Assembly: GCA_021234155.1 (NCBI GenBank)
Contig: JAJEKV010000024.1
Location: 16,513,030-16,577,029, forward strand
Direction: 5' to 3'
Length of the DNA: 64,000 nucleotides
DNA from: Isoetes taiwanensis
Lineage: Eukaryota > Streptophyta > Lycopodiopsida > Isoetales > Isoetaceae
Positions 56,170 through 64,000 of this stretch are shown piece after piece; position 1 is the first letter of the stretch; every line of letters begins with the position of its first letter. The notes beneath the pieces were generated by a model. It was not told where the DNA came from. It ran no database searches and saw only the letters and a program-made list of their open reading frames with translations. The position numbers and the translations under genes were made by a program.

Positions 56170-56387
56170 CTCTCTCTCCTCTCTCTCTCCTCCCTCCTCT
56201 CTTTCTCTCTCCTCTCTCTTCGCTCTCCTCTCTCCTCTCTCCTCTTCTCTCTCCTCTCTCTTCTTTCCCCTCTCTCTCCCCCATGTCTCTTCCCTCTCTT
56301 TCTCCCCCCTTTCTCTCTTCTCTCTCCTCTCTCTTCTCTCTCTTTCTCCTCTCTCCTCTCTTCTGTCTCTCTTTCCCCTCTTCTCTT
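56170..56387. repeat. CT-rich pyrimidine tract
   Basis: CTCTCTCCTCCCT-type repeat on plus. L/S-rich and R/E-rich ORFs over it are spurious. Confidence 0.95.
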
Positions 56388-56415
56388 GCGTCGGCCACAT
56401 GCTCCAAATTTTTTT

Positions 56416-56471
56416 TATCTCTCGTGCTATACGGCGAGAGACAATTTTTATACCGTATAGCATGAGAGATA
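56416..56471. repeat. hairpin TATCTCTCGTGCTATACGG
   Basis: 19-bp arms at 56416-56434 and 56453-56471 with one mismatch. GAGAGACAATT words follow (56480-56500) and recur inverted near 57833 (AATTGTCTCTCGAGG), so 56.4-57.9 kb may be one inverted-repeat-bounded element. Confidence 0.6.
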
Positions 56472-56895
56472 ATGAGAGACAATTATCTCTCGTTGTCTAA
56501 CAAGGCCCGTTAAGGGCAAAAAAAAAAAAAACATGCCGGATTTCCTAGCTAACACTTTTCCGGGATCTCTCCATGGTTCGAAAATAGGGGAGTTCCTCCC
56601 CTAAAAATCCGCCCACTTGTGTTAAATTCCGGTTCTCTTGAAAATTTTTCGGCAATTTTCCGGCAAGAAATTAACAAATTTCCGGCAAAATACACTAAAA
56701 ACTGCACTAACATGTACTTTTTCCGGTAGCCTCAAATAGCTAACGGCATTTTTACTGGTTAGACTCATTGCTATTTTCGAGCCCTGGATCTCTCTTTTTT
56801 GGGATCCCCTGTTTACGGTTGCCGCCTGCGCTAAAGCTTGCCTGCACTGGCCGGAGAAGCAAGATGCACTGGCTCGCATTTTCAGTTCGGGATCC

Positions 56896-56997
56896 CCACA
56901 GAATAGACGGAACAGATGGGCAATTTCTTCTAATTTTCCACACATCGCACAGAATAGACAGAACAGATGGACAATTTCTTCTAATTTTCTCTTCTTA
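56896..56997. repeat. 51-bp tandem duplication
   Basis: CACAGAATAGACGGAACAGA and CACAGAATAGACAGAACAGA begin two units, each with TGG.CAATTTCTTCTAATTTT. Confidence 0.85.
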
Positions 56998-56999
56998 GG

Positions 57000-57935
57000 G
57001 ACAATTTCTGAGCAGGGTTTGTCTATCCAGCTCTGTAAGTCAACCTTTGGTCTCCAAAATGCGTTTCTGCTCCAAAACGCCCAATTTTTCTTGCTTCAAT
57101 GTGATTTTCGGAAGCCCAAATTTATTCTTCGAAAGCCCAAATCTGTTCTAGTACCGAATCCCAGAGCAAGCAAAATCTGAAATCTATAATCAAGACAGGG
57201 AATTAGTGAAATATTTCCATTGAAATAGAGACCACAAGAATCAGAAAGCATCTCCTCGGCTGTGAATCCGTAATAGAGGCTATGGATTCTTTTTATATGG
57301 TCGTATCATTCTTATAAATTTTTATGTATGTCGGTTCCTGGAAGAATTAAAATAAGACGAAATCCAGAACCAGAAAGATTATTCTAGAGAAGAATCAACC
57401 GGAGTTACATTCCCAAAATACCTGTTTGTGCAGCCCAGGAGAAACGACGATCCACCGATCGACTTCACAACCCAACACCGATCGACTTCATAACCCAAAT
57501 GATATTTGCCGAAGGATCATGATTGAGTTGGGAACAAAAAGGAAACCCCGGAAGAAAAAGGAAACAGGGGTTTGCGCTGTGAATCCGGAATAGAGGCTTG
57601 CTCTAGTTACATCAAGACATGGCAAAAAAGAAGATGCCATAGCCGTACTCTGAAGAAGGAGGCGCATATCCAGAGGAGTTCGACGCCATGGCCTTTTCAT
57701 TTGCCGAGAAGAAAACATAACAGAACCAAAAACTTTCACGAGCCCCAAAAACTTTCACGAGCACCAAAATCAAAATGGAAACTTAATGGGTTATGTATAA
57801 TGGAAACGCCCCTAACAGCAGTTAGGGGCAAATTGTCTCTCGAGGTGAGAGTCAACAAAACCCACTCTCACCCATCTCTCCCCTTCTCCCATCTCTCGTA
57901 TTGTCTCTCGTAATCTCTAAGTCCGCATGTGGCCA
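57000..57935. other. non-coding
   Basis: No gene recognised. GCTGTGAATCCG.AATAGAGGCT occurs at about 57259 and 57578, and ACTTTCACGAGC.CC is duplicated at 57730-57765. Confidence 0.35.
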
Positions 57936-57937
57936 AG

Positions 57938-58377
57938 GCATCTCTCTCCTCTCTCTCCTCTCTCTCTCCCTTTTTTCCTTCTCTCTCTCCTATCTCTCTC
58001 CTCTCTCTCTATCTCTCCCCTCTCTCCCTACCTCTCTCTCTCTTCTCTCTCCTCTCTCTTCCCTCTCCCCTTTCTCTCTTCTCTCTCCTCTCTCTCTCAT
58101 CTCTCTTCTTTCCCCTCCCTCTCTCTTCTCTCCCCTCCCTCTTCTCTCTCTTCTCTCTCCTCTCTGCTCTCCTCTCTCTCTCCTCCCTCCTCTCTTTCTC
58201 TCTCCTCTCTCTTTGTCTCTCTCTCTCCTCCCTCTGTCTCTCTTTGTCTCTCTCCCTCCTCTCTCTCTCTTTTCTCTCCTCTCTGCTCTCCTCTCTCTCT
58301 CCTCCCTCCTCTCTTTCTCTCTCCTCTCTCTTTGTCTCTCTCACTCTTCTCCCTCTGTCTCTATTTGTCTCTCTCTT
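57938..58377. repeat. CT-rich pyrimidine tract
   Basis: About 440 bp of CTCTCTCCTCTCTCTTT-type repeat with short higher-order repeats (for example CTCTCTCCTCTCTGCTCTCC at about 58153 and 58272). Confidence 0.95.
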
Positions 58378-58379
58378 CC

Positions 58380-58569
58380 GTTGGTCGTGTTGGTCGTATG
58401 GTTAGTCCACTCGTCTAGCACATTGAGGTCTCGTGTTCGAACCTCACTAGGATCTTGGCATCCTAGGACCTTTGGCCCCTGGTATCCTTGTAGGGGGTGG
58501 TGCTCCTTGAAGAGGGAGCGTCGTATGTCCTAAAGGATGTTGGCTTGTGCTACGACGTAAAAAATACAT
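58380..58569 (+). mobile_element. tRNA-derived SINE (family A), copy 2
   Basis: The head has TATGGTTAGTCCACTCGTCT (A-box region) and GTGTTCGAACCTCACTAGG (B-box). The body and 3' end match the minus-strand copy at 38203-38386 almost base for base (for example TTGAAGAGGGAGCGTCGTAT; here GCG, there GTG). The 3' end AAAAAATACAT continues directly into (CT)n. CT-rich DNA also precedes it. Confidence 0.85.
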
Positions 58570-59487
58570 CTCTCTCTCTCTCTCTCTCTCTTCTCCCTCC
58601 TCTCTCTTCTCTCTCCTCTCTCCTTTTTCTCTCCTCCCTCCCCTCTCTCTCCTCTCTCTTCTTTCCCTCTCTCTCTTTCAGCTCTCCTCTCTCTCTTTCA
58701 GCTCTCCTCTCTCTCTTCTCCCTCATCTCTCTTCTTTCTCCTCTCTCTCTCTCTCCTCTCTCTTCTCCCCCCCCTCTCTCAGCCTCTCTTCCTTCTCTCT
58801 TCTCTCTCTTCTCTCTCCTCTCTGCTCTCCTCTTTTTCTCTCCCCCCCTCCTCTCTCCCAGCCTCTCTTCTCTCTCTCTTCTATCTCTTCTCTCTCCTCT
58901 CTGCTCTCCTCTCTCTCTCCTCCCTCCTCTCTTTCTCTCTCCTCTCTCTTTGTCTCTCTCACTCTTCTCTCTCTCCCTTCTCCCTCTGTCTCTCTTTGTC
59001 TCTCTCCCTCCTCTCTCTCTCTCTTCTCCCTCCTCTCTCTTCTCTCTCCTCTCTCTCTCTCCTCCCTCTCTCCTTTTTCTCTCCTCCCTCCTCTCTCTCT
59101 CCTCTCTCTTCTTTCCCTCTCTCTCTTTCAGCTCTCCTCTCTCTCTTCTCTCTCATCTCTCTTCTTTCTCCTCTCTCTCTCCTCTCTCTTCTCCCCCCTC
59201 TCTCCCGCCTCTCTTCCTTCTCTCTTCTCTCTCTTCTCTCTCCTCTCTGCTCTCCTCTTTTTCTCTCCTCCCTCCTCTCTCCCTCTGTCTCTCTTCTCTC
59301 TCCTCTCTCTTCTTTCTCTCTCCTCTCTCCTCTCTATCTCTCTTCTCTCTCTCTCCTCTCTCTCTATTTCTCCCCTCTCTCTATCTTTCTCTCTCTTTTC
59401 TATTCCCCTCTGTCTCTCTCCCCCCTCCTCTCTCTTCTCTCCTCGCTCTCTCCTCTCTCTTCCCTCTCTCCTTTCTCTCTTCTCTCT
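58570..59487. repeat. long CT-rich pyrimidine tract 3' of the SINE
   Basis: About 920 bp, starting as pure (CT)n at the SINE tail and becoming CTCTTCTCCC-type text with repeated blocks (CTCTCTTTCAGCTCTCCTCT at about 58674, 58694 and 59124). ORFs of 300+ codons of L/S are composition artefacts. Confidence 0.95.
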
Positions 59488-59608
59488 CTAGCTTCATTCT
59501 AGAACATTCTAGAAGGTTCTAGCATCATCAAGGCTTTTAATTAACCAAAGGAATTTCCATTGCCCCAGCCTTAACTAAGCATGGACTTCTTATTTTTTCA
59601 AGGAAAGA

Positions 59609-59805
59609 CTGGTTGGTCTAGTGGTAAGGGTGGGGGGTTTGGGGGGCAATGTCCAGGGTTTAAGTCCGTGGTAAAGCAAGAAAATTTTGTCCACCAAACT
59701 TGGGAGCTTTTGAGAGGCCAAGGCCCACGGACGACCCAGATCAAGCCACGTGGCGCCTCCTTATCCGTCGATGGGGAGTGACATACTCACTCACGGACGC
59801 TAGAG
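59609..59805 (+). mobile_element. tRNA-derived SINE (family B), copy 1
   Basis: CTGGTTGGTCTAGTGGTAAG (A-box) and CCAGGGTTTAAGTCCGTGG (B-box) form the head. The tail contains CCACGTGGCGCCTCC, CCGTCGATGGGGAGTGA and ACTCACTCACGGAC. The tail blocks recur in the copy at 61294-61700. Confidence 0.7.
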
Positions 59806-60511
59806 CATGGCAGTGCTTGCACTCCCGGTCCAGTTCTCCGCGGTGATGGGGCTCAACGTGCATTGAATGGTCAGTTCGGGCTATTCTATAAGTTGAAGGA
59901 TTATCTCGGTTTGCCCGTCTTTGTTGAGCCTCTATAGCCAACCTTTCAACATGTTGCTCCTCCGTCTCCCCTGTTGCATCATGAGCCTATTAGTTGCCAC
60001 TTGTTCTGCGTGGTGGGCCAGCCTAGCAGCATGCTCCTCCTCTGTCTCTCCTTGTCACGCTATGAACCTGCTGGCCGCCACTTGCTCTGCATGGTGCGCG
60101 AGCCTAGCAACGCGCTCCTCCTCTGTCTCCCTCTGTCGGACCGTGGACCTGCTGACCGCCATTGCCTGCATGCGGCGGGCCGATGTTAGCGACCGCAGCT
60201 CCTCCTCTGTCTCTCTCTCCTCGTTGCCTGCCACCTGCTTTGCTGCGCGACTTCCCTCTGGCGTGGCGGGCCAGCCTAACAGCATACTCTTCTTCTGTTT
60301 GTTTATTCTTTATTTGCGCTCTTCTATTTCTTTGCGCTTCGGCAGCTCTGTCCAACCTTGCTTGTTGCTCCTCTGGTGTTTCTGTTGCGAGCAAACGTTG
60401 TCTTCTATTTCGATATCTTTCTCTATCCCGGGCGCGCCTAGCTTCCTGCTCCTCTAATGTCTCCTCTTTTCGTTTGCGTGGCATTGTTTTATTTTTAACT
60501 CTTTTTATCAA
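59780..60511 (-). pseudogene. second Helitron protein: N-terminal STPR repeats and zinc region
   Basis: Minus-strand ATG at about 60484 (MPRKRKEETLEEQEARRARD). Repeats of about 23-25 residues follow, rich in E, R and A: TPEEQQARLDRAAEAQRN, TEEEYAVRLARHAR, then in shifted frames RETEEERVARLAHHAEQVAA and EEEHAARLAHHAEQVATNRL. These are STPR-like repeats found at the start of many Helitron proteins. Near 59870-59800 the frame reads MHVEPHHRGELDRECKHCHA, resembling the Helitron H..G.M...C..C.A zinc region. At least two frameshifts and one stop. It ends at the SINE, so Rep and helicase are missing. It complements the other Helitron relic, which lacks this part. Confidence 0.65.
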
Positions 60512-60539
60512 CTATATGTTCTGCACAAACAATATATAA

Positions 60540-61290
60540 AAGCGTTGTTAAAACAGGGGTTTTGGACCATTTTAAAAACCTCTTAGCCAGAAAAGTTCAT
60601 ATGTTTGCATAAAGCTCTCTATGTAGGACTATTCAAATCATTACACAACATCATAAAATTCTTATTCTAATCACATCTTAAAACTTTCTATGTTAGGCTT
60701 TAGGAGCATATTGAGGTTCCACAATAAAATACTTGAAAACACCAGAAAACGTTTATTCCAACTACACATCTAAACTTTCTATTTTGAGTTTCTATACTTG
60801 GATATGACACCTATCTATGATCATTGAAAAACACTGCAAAATAGGCCTAAACTTTCTATTTTGGACCTCAAAGGCTATTATCGCATACCCTAAAAAAGTT
60901 TCTATTTCTGGACATTCCATCTATCTATGATGATTCAAAACACTGCAAAACATCAAGAAACGCTTATTTTAACTACATGCTAAAACTTTCTATTTTGGGC
61001 CTTAAGTGCTAAAACTTTCTATTTTGGGCCCCAGCCACTGTTAGGGATGCACTAACCATTAGTTGTTAGTGGGACGGGCGTTACAGAACAAAAGTGTCAA
61101 ATGGAGCACCTCTAGGTGTCTTTCTGCTAGATCCCAACACTTGGAAATGCTCTCTACACTTTTGGTTCAATCAACGCGTTCCCTCCTACTATCCCGCAGG
61201 ACTTGTGAATGCCCCCCCCACACTTTCTTATTGAAAAGTAGGGCCGCCCCAAACCACCTTAACTATTTGTGAAGTTCTAATTGTTTAACA
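60540..61290. repeat. degenerate repeats of AAACTTTCTATTTTGGG
   Basis: AAAACTTTCTAT(TTTG/GTTAGG) recurs at about 60680, 60770, 60850, 60983 and 61008, with CACTGCAAAAcATC-like text between. Related words occur in the 110-bp repeat at 55865-56160. No gene. Confidence 0.5.
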
Positions 61291-61293
61291 AAT

Positions 61294-61700
61294 TGATGCT
61301 TAGTCTAATGGTAAGGATGTAGGGCTTGAGGGGCAATGAGCAGGGTTCAAATCCCCCACAAAATAGGAAAAAATTTGAAAAGGGCTAAGAACATTTTAGA
61401 AGATTCCAGAAGCTTCTAGAAGATTCTGGAAGCCTCTAGAAGATTCTAGGAGCCTCTAGAATGTTATAGGAGTTTCTAGAATGTTATAGAACTTCCTGAA
61501 GATTCCAGAGAGCGCTGTAGAAGCTAGGACCTTCTAGAAGCTTTTAGAACTTTCAAGGATCTGACGGCCGAGAGCACGCCACGTGGCGCATCCTCTAGAA
61601 CTTTCAAGGATCTGACGGCCGAGAGCGCGCCACATGGGGCCTCGTGAGCCGTCGATGGGGGTGGAGTTACTCACTACTCACAGACTCACTCACGGACACT
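61294..61700 (+). mobile_element. tRNA-derived SINE (family B), copy 2, expanded
   Basis: The head GCTTAGTCTAATGGTAAGG (A-box) and GCAGGGTTCAAATCCCCCAC (B-box) is followed by an insertion-like array of TTCTAGAAGATTC words (61380-61560). A 50-bp tandem duplication (TAGAACTTTCAAGGATCTGA at 61545 and 61595) precedes the family tail CCGTCGATGGGGGTGGAGT, ACTCACTCACGGACAC. Confidence 0.65.
61380..61560. repeat. TTCTAGAA-rich array
   Basis: Variants of GAAGATTCTAGAAGCCTCTA recur about every 20 bp. TTCTAGAA resembles the heat-shock element pattern (GAA..TTC), but it comes from repeat structure; regulatory meaning is inference. Related TTCTAGAAC words sit at 59497-59520. Confidence 0.6.
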
Positions 61701-61792
61701 ATTTCTTTATAATATAAAAATAACACCTCAAATAATGCCCCCCACTTATTGAGCTTGCTTGTAGCCTATATAAAAGGAAATACATATTCAGA

Positions 61793-61974
61793 AGGGAAAA
61801 CTACCAAACTACCCTTATGAGTTCGTGTAATTACCAAAATGCCCTTATGAGTTTCAAAATTACCAAAATGCCCCTACACACCACTATACACAAGGGCATT
61901 TTGGTAATTTTGAAATTCATAAGGGTATTTTAGTAATTACACAAACTCGTAGGGGTATTTTGGTAGTTTTCCCT
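61793..61974. mobile_element. 182-bp foldback MITE with 7-bp target duplication
   Basis: The arms AGGGAAAACTACCAAACTAC... and ...TTTTGGTAGTTTTCCCT are inverted along almost the whole element (apex near 61888). ATTCAGA flanks both sides (61786-61792 and 61975-61981). No coding capacity. It was mobilised by a DNA transposase in trans, by inference. Confidence 0.9.
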
Positions 61975-62478
61975 ATTCAGAATTGTATGTAATGGATCGA
62001 AGACCATAGATGCTACATTGTTTAATATCACGTAATGCACAACATGCCTGCCAGCCTAAGGAAGATTTGGAAGGGCTGATTATGGAAAATGTTGGGGCCA
62101 TAGGGCCATGGCCAAACTAACAAGGATGTGCATGTAAGCACACGTCCTAGCCACTTCGACCATGGCCATATGGCCTGAATATAGCACGAGCCGTCGGAAA
62201 AATACACCCGCAAAATGAAACATACATATACATGTTGAAAATTAAAGTTCGAATTAAAAAATATTATGTAGTAAGAAAAGTGTAATGCAAACCGAGATGG
62301 ACGACCCAGATTTAAGCCAGCATGGACGGCTCAGATTGCCATCTTCGTAGTCTCATCCTATTGGGTAACTAATCGGCCAATTTCCCGCCCTAGCCAGTTT
62401 CCTTCGGCGCGACCGGAATCGGATTCAAACAGGGAGCTCCACTTCCAGATCTCCAAACTCCAGACCTCACCACTTTCC

Positions 62479-63015
62479 ATGGCCGATCTCTATGGGCTTG
62501 CTTCTTACCTGCATGAAGCTCGTATCCGACTCCCTTTTGCTCTAACACTGCGCCATACCTATTCTTCTGCTCTGTATTTCTATCCTTGCTTGTGTTTCTC
62601 TTTTCTCTTGGCCGAAAATGCAGTGCTTTGTCTTCTACCTGCGTTTCTTTTTTCTCTTGGCCGACCGAAAATGCAGGGCTTTTTCTTCTACCTTGGCCAT
62701 CTCATTTGGGAGTTTTGCTTCTTGCAAATTGGGGCAACTCACCGAGCTTTGGAGCACAGATCATCGGCCATTTGCTTGATTCTGGTATCCATTTCATGGT
62801 CGTTTCTGTTTTTCTATTTTAGTGTCCTTCAATATTTCTGTTGTACTCTTGTATGCTGCAGGTTATCAAGGCTATCACTGAAGATGTCTAATGCAAAAAG
62901 AGAAGTAATATTTTGTCTTTGTTATTTTTTTGTTCCAAGAGTTGTTAGAGAGTCACTGATGACGATTTCCTGTCACCGGATCACACAGATTTCTTGGAAA
63001 ACAGGATCAGCCTAA
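62479..63015 (+). CDS. unknown ORF, Cys/Phe-rich, probably not a gene
   Basis: 178 codons from ATG 62479. The first 32 residues (MADLYGLASYLHEARIRLPF) look exon-like; the rest is hydrophobic and overlaps a 55-bp tandem duplication (TTTTCTCTTGGCCGA...AAAATGCAG at about 62598 and 62651). It may be leader or intron sequence of the gene relic at 63062-63320. Confidence 0.2.
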   Translation: MADLYGLASYLHEARIRLPFALTLRHTYSSALYFYPCLCFSFLLAENAVLCLLPAFLFSLGRPKMQGFFFYLGHLIWEFCFLQIGATHRALEHRSSAICLILVSISWSFLFFYFSVLQYFCCTLVCCRLSRLSLKMSNAKREVIFCLCYFFVPRVVRESLMTISCHRITQISWKTGSA

Positions 63016-63061
63016 TTTTGTGGTTGTTTATGCTGTTGCATGGTGCTTATATATGTCCACG

Positions 63062-63320
63062 GATGCACTAAATGCTTCTGCAGATGGCCACTTACAAGCA
63101 ACTCTACAGGTTTATTTCTAACTTGAGATTTGACATGTGCCAAATTTTGCTTCTTAATTTGTAATGATCTTGCAACTTTGACAGGAAATAGCAAGCACTC
63201 CTCAGGGCCCCCCTCCAGTTTCAAAAGATGAAGTTGCAAAATTGTCAGTTGTCACTGTTCAGAGCAATTTTTGAAGGATCTTGGGGCAGAGACTGAGTGT
63301 GTAGTATACAGGGAGCAGTC
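63062..63320 (+). pseudogene. RING-type E3 ligase fragment (AIP2-like), before the RING
   Basis: Exon A (63062-63109) and exon B (from 63185) join in frame across a GT-AG intron and read DALNASADGHLQATLQEIAS then GPPPVSKDEVAKLSVVTVQ. After a one-base deletion near 63262 the sequence continues EQFLKDLGAETECVVYREQ. The PPxSKxxVxxLPxxxxxxxxLxxLGxxxEC pattern precedes the RING in plant E3 ligases such as AIP2. The text stops at the first RING cysteine, and the next bases belong to a different family (GPRP). A truncated chimeric relic. Confidence 0.55.
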
Positions 63321-63477
63321 TTTCATATGGTGCTGTTGGACACCATGTGCAGGGGCATGGGTATGGTCATGGACATGGCTATGGTGACTACAGGCATTAT
63401 AAACATGGTCATGGCCTCAAATGAAGCATTTTAAGCATAAGCACCACAAGTTCGGGAAGTTTAGCAAATGGGAGTAA
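63311..63477 (+). pseudogene. glycine/proline-rich protein (GPRP) C-terminal fragment
   Basis: The frame from 63311 reads GSSLSYGAVGHHVQGHGYGH then GHGYGDYRHYKHGHG, like the AAAYGAHH..GHG.HGHH end of plant GPRPs. After a +1 shift near 63419 it ends KHFKHKHHKFGKFSKWE with TAA at 63475-63477, matching the Lys/His/Phe tail (KHGKFK..KWK). The N-terminal PPxGYPP repeats are absent. It abuts the RING-E3 fragment directly. Confidence 0.65.
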
Positions 63478-63869
63478 GAATCATGAGGCTGTCAGTTGAA
63501 ACAATCTCTTGTAATAATCTGTTTTTACCAGAACAATCTGTTTTTATTGTTCTATTGTATTTAGGTCCCAATGGAAAATGTATTTGACCCCATCAAATTT
63601 CAGGGATCAATGCTGAAGTTTTGGCCATATACAATGAATAGCCATTTTCTATAGCAAAAGCAAATGGATAAAAAATAATTGTACCATTAAAGACATTGCT
63701 GAAGGGAAACTTAGAACTTGAACTTAGAATTTTCATTGCAATCTAACATTATTATGCTTTATGGACTTGTTTGGGTTTGATTCCCAAAAGGCTTTCCTAA
63801 AATAAACAAGAAAAATACGTCTTCATGATATTTAATATTTAATAATAAATAATGGTTTTTTTTATTTGA

Positions 63870-64000
63870 AAAGTATGCCACGTGTCAATATTTAATTAGT
63901 TAATAATATTGATTTTTCTTTTATAAAAATATACCACGTGTTGATATGTAATTGGTTAATAACAATGCTTTTTTATTTAAAATTTTTGCCACGTGTTGAT
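63870..64000. repeat. 56-bp tandem repeat with CCACGTG boxes
   Basis: CCACGTG lies at 63878, 63934 and 63989 in units that share ATATTTAATTAGTTAATAA-like text and AT-rich tails. The array is cut by the window edge. CACGTG is a G-box core, but repetition and lack of a neighbouring gene suggest repeat DNA. Confidence 0.8.

Noticed and set aside
57901-59522. Long L/S-rich ORFs (up to 341 codons) and their R/E-rich complements
   Set aside because: They are translations of CT-rich repeat in several frames at once; no start context or domain.

Overview
The window is nuclear DNA from a land plant with a large, repeat-rich genome. Evidence: an intronless plastid-targeted polyphenol oxidase, plant-type gene relics with spliceosomal introns (NHX-type Na+/H+ exchanger, FCS-like zinc finger, RING E3, glycine/proline-rich protein), Ty3/gypsy chromoviruses, Ty1/copia gag, L1-type LINEs, Helitrons, tRNA-derived SINEs and foldback MITEs. 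Sparse genes and deeply nested transposons suit a gymnosperm or another large-genome plant; I cannot name the species. The only complete, intact-looking conventional gene is the polyphenol oxidase at 11375-13174 (minus).

Layout. 1-3755 is the 3' part of a Helitron: a broken RepHel gene, an intact two-exon ORF of unknown function, and a textbook terminus (hairpin plus CTAG). It sits inside the integrase region of a chromovirus, whose chromodomain end and LTR follow (3756-about 5120). 5.1-8.8 kb is mostly old non-coding DNA. 8.8-13.2 kb holds the polyphenol oxidase and decayed copies of its 3' end. 13.3-19.1 kb is a segmental duplication of about 2.4 kb, both copies carrying exons of an NHX5/NHX6-like antiporter with different disabling lesions, separated by a TTTTTGTCAC-type minisatellite. 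20.9-27.85 kb is a Ty3/gypsy element with 5' LTR, PBS, gag, pol, PPT and a truncated 3' LTR; a 5'-truncated LINE with a 13-bp target duplication splits its RNase H, and another LINE with an (AAT)n tail cuts the 3' LTR.

28.7-34 kb holds a small two-exon candidate gene, an FLZ zinc-finger gene fragment, several inverted-repeat elements and short tandem duplications. 34.1-38.15 kb is a copia gag remnant interrupted by a minus-strand L1-type LINE whose reverse transcriptase has lost its core. 38.2-49.2 kb is dominated by a SINE between microsatellites, a 19-20 bp minisatellite, a 1.2-kb palindrome and a tandem array of about 1.13-kb units, one of them carrying a LINE tail with a perfect 16-bp target duplication. 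49.3-55.5 kb is gene-poor. 55.5-59.5 kb is pyrimidine-rich satellite-like DNA with a second copy of the same SINE. 59.6-62 kb holds another SINE family, the N-terminal part of a second Helitron protein and a 182-bp foldback MITE. 63.06-63.48 kb is a chimera of a RING-E3 fragment and a GPRP fragment.

The genes do not form a pathway. The window records insertion, duplication and decay around one living gene. The least explained items are the intact Helitron-borne ORF, the polyphenol-oxidase 3' relics, the CT-tailed SINE and the E3/GPRP chimera. All homology calls come from reading motifs by eye; no database search was possible.
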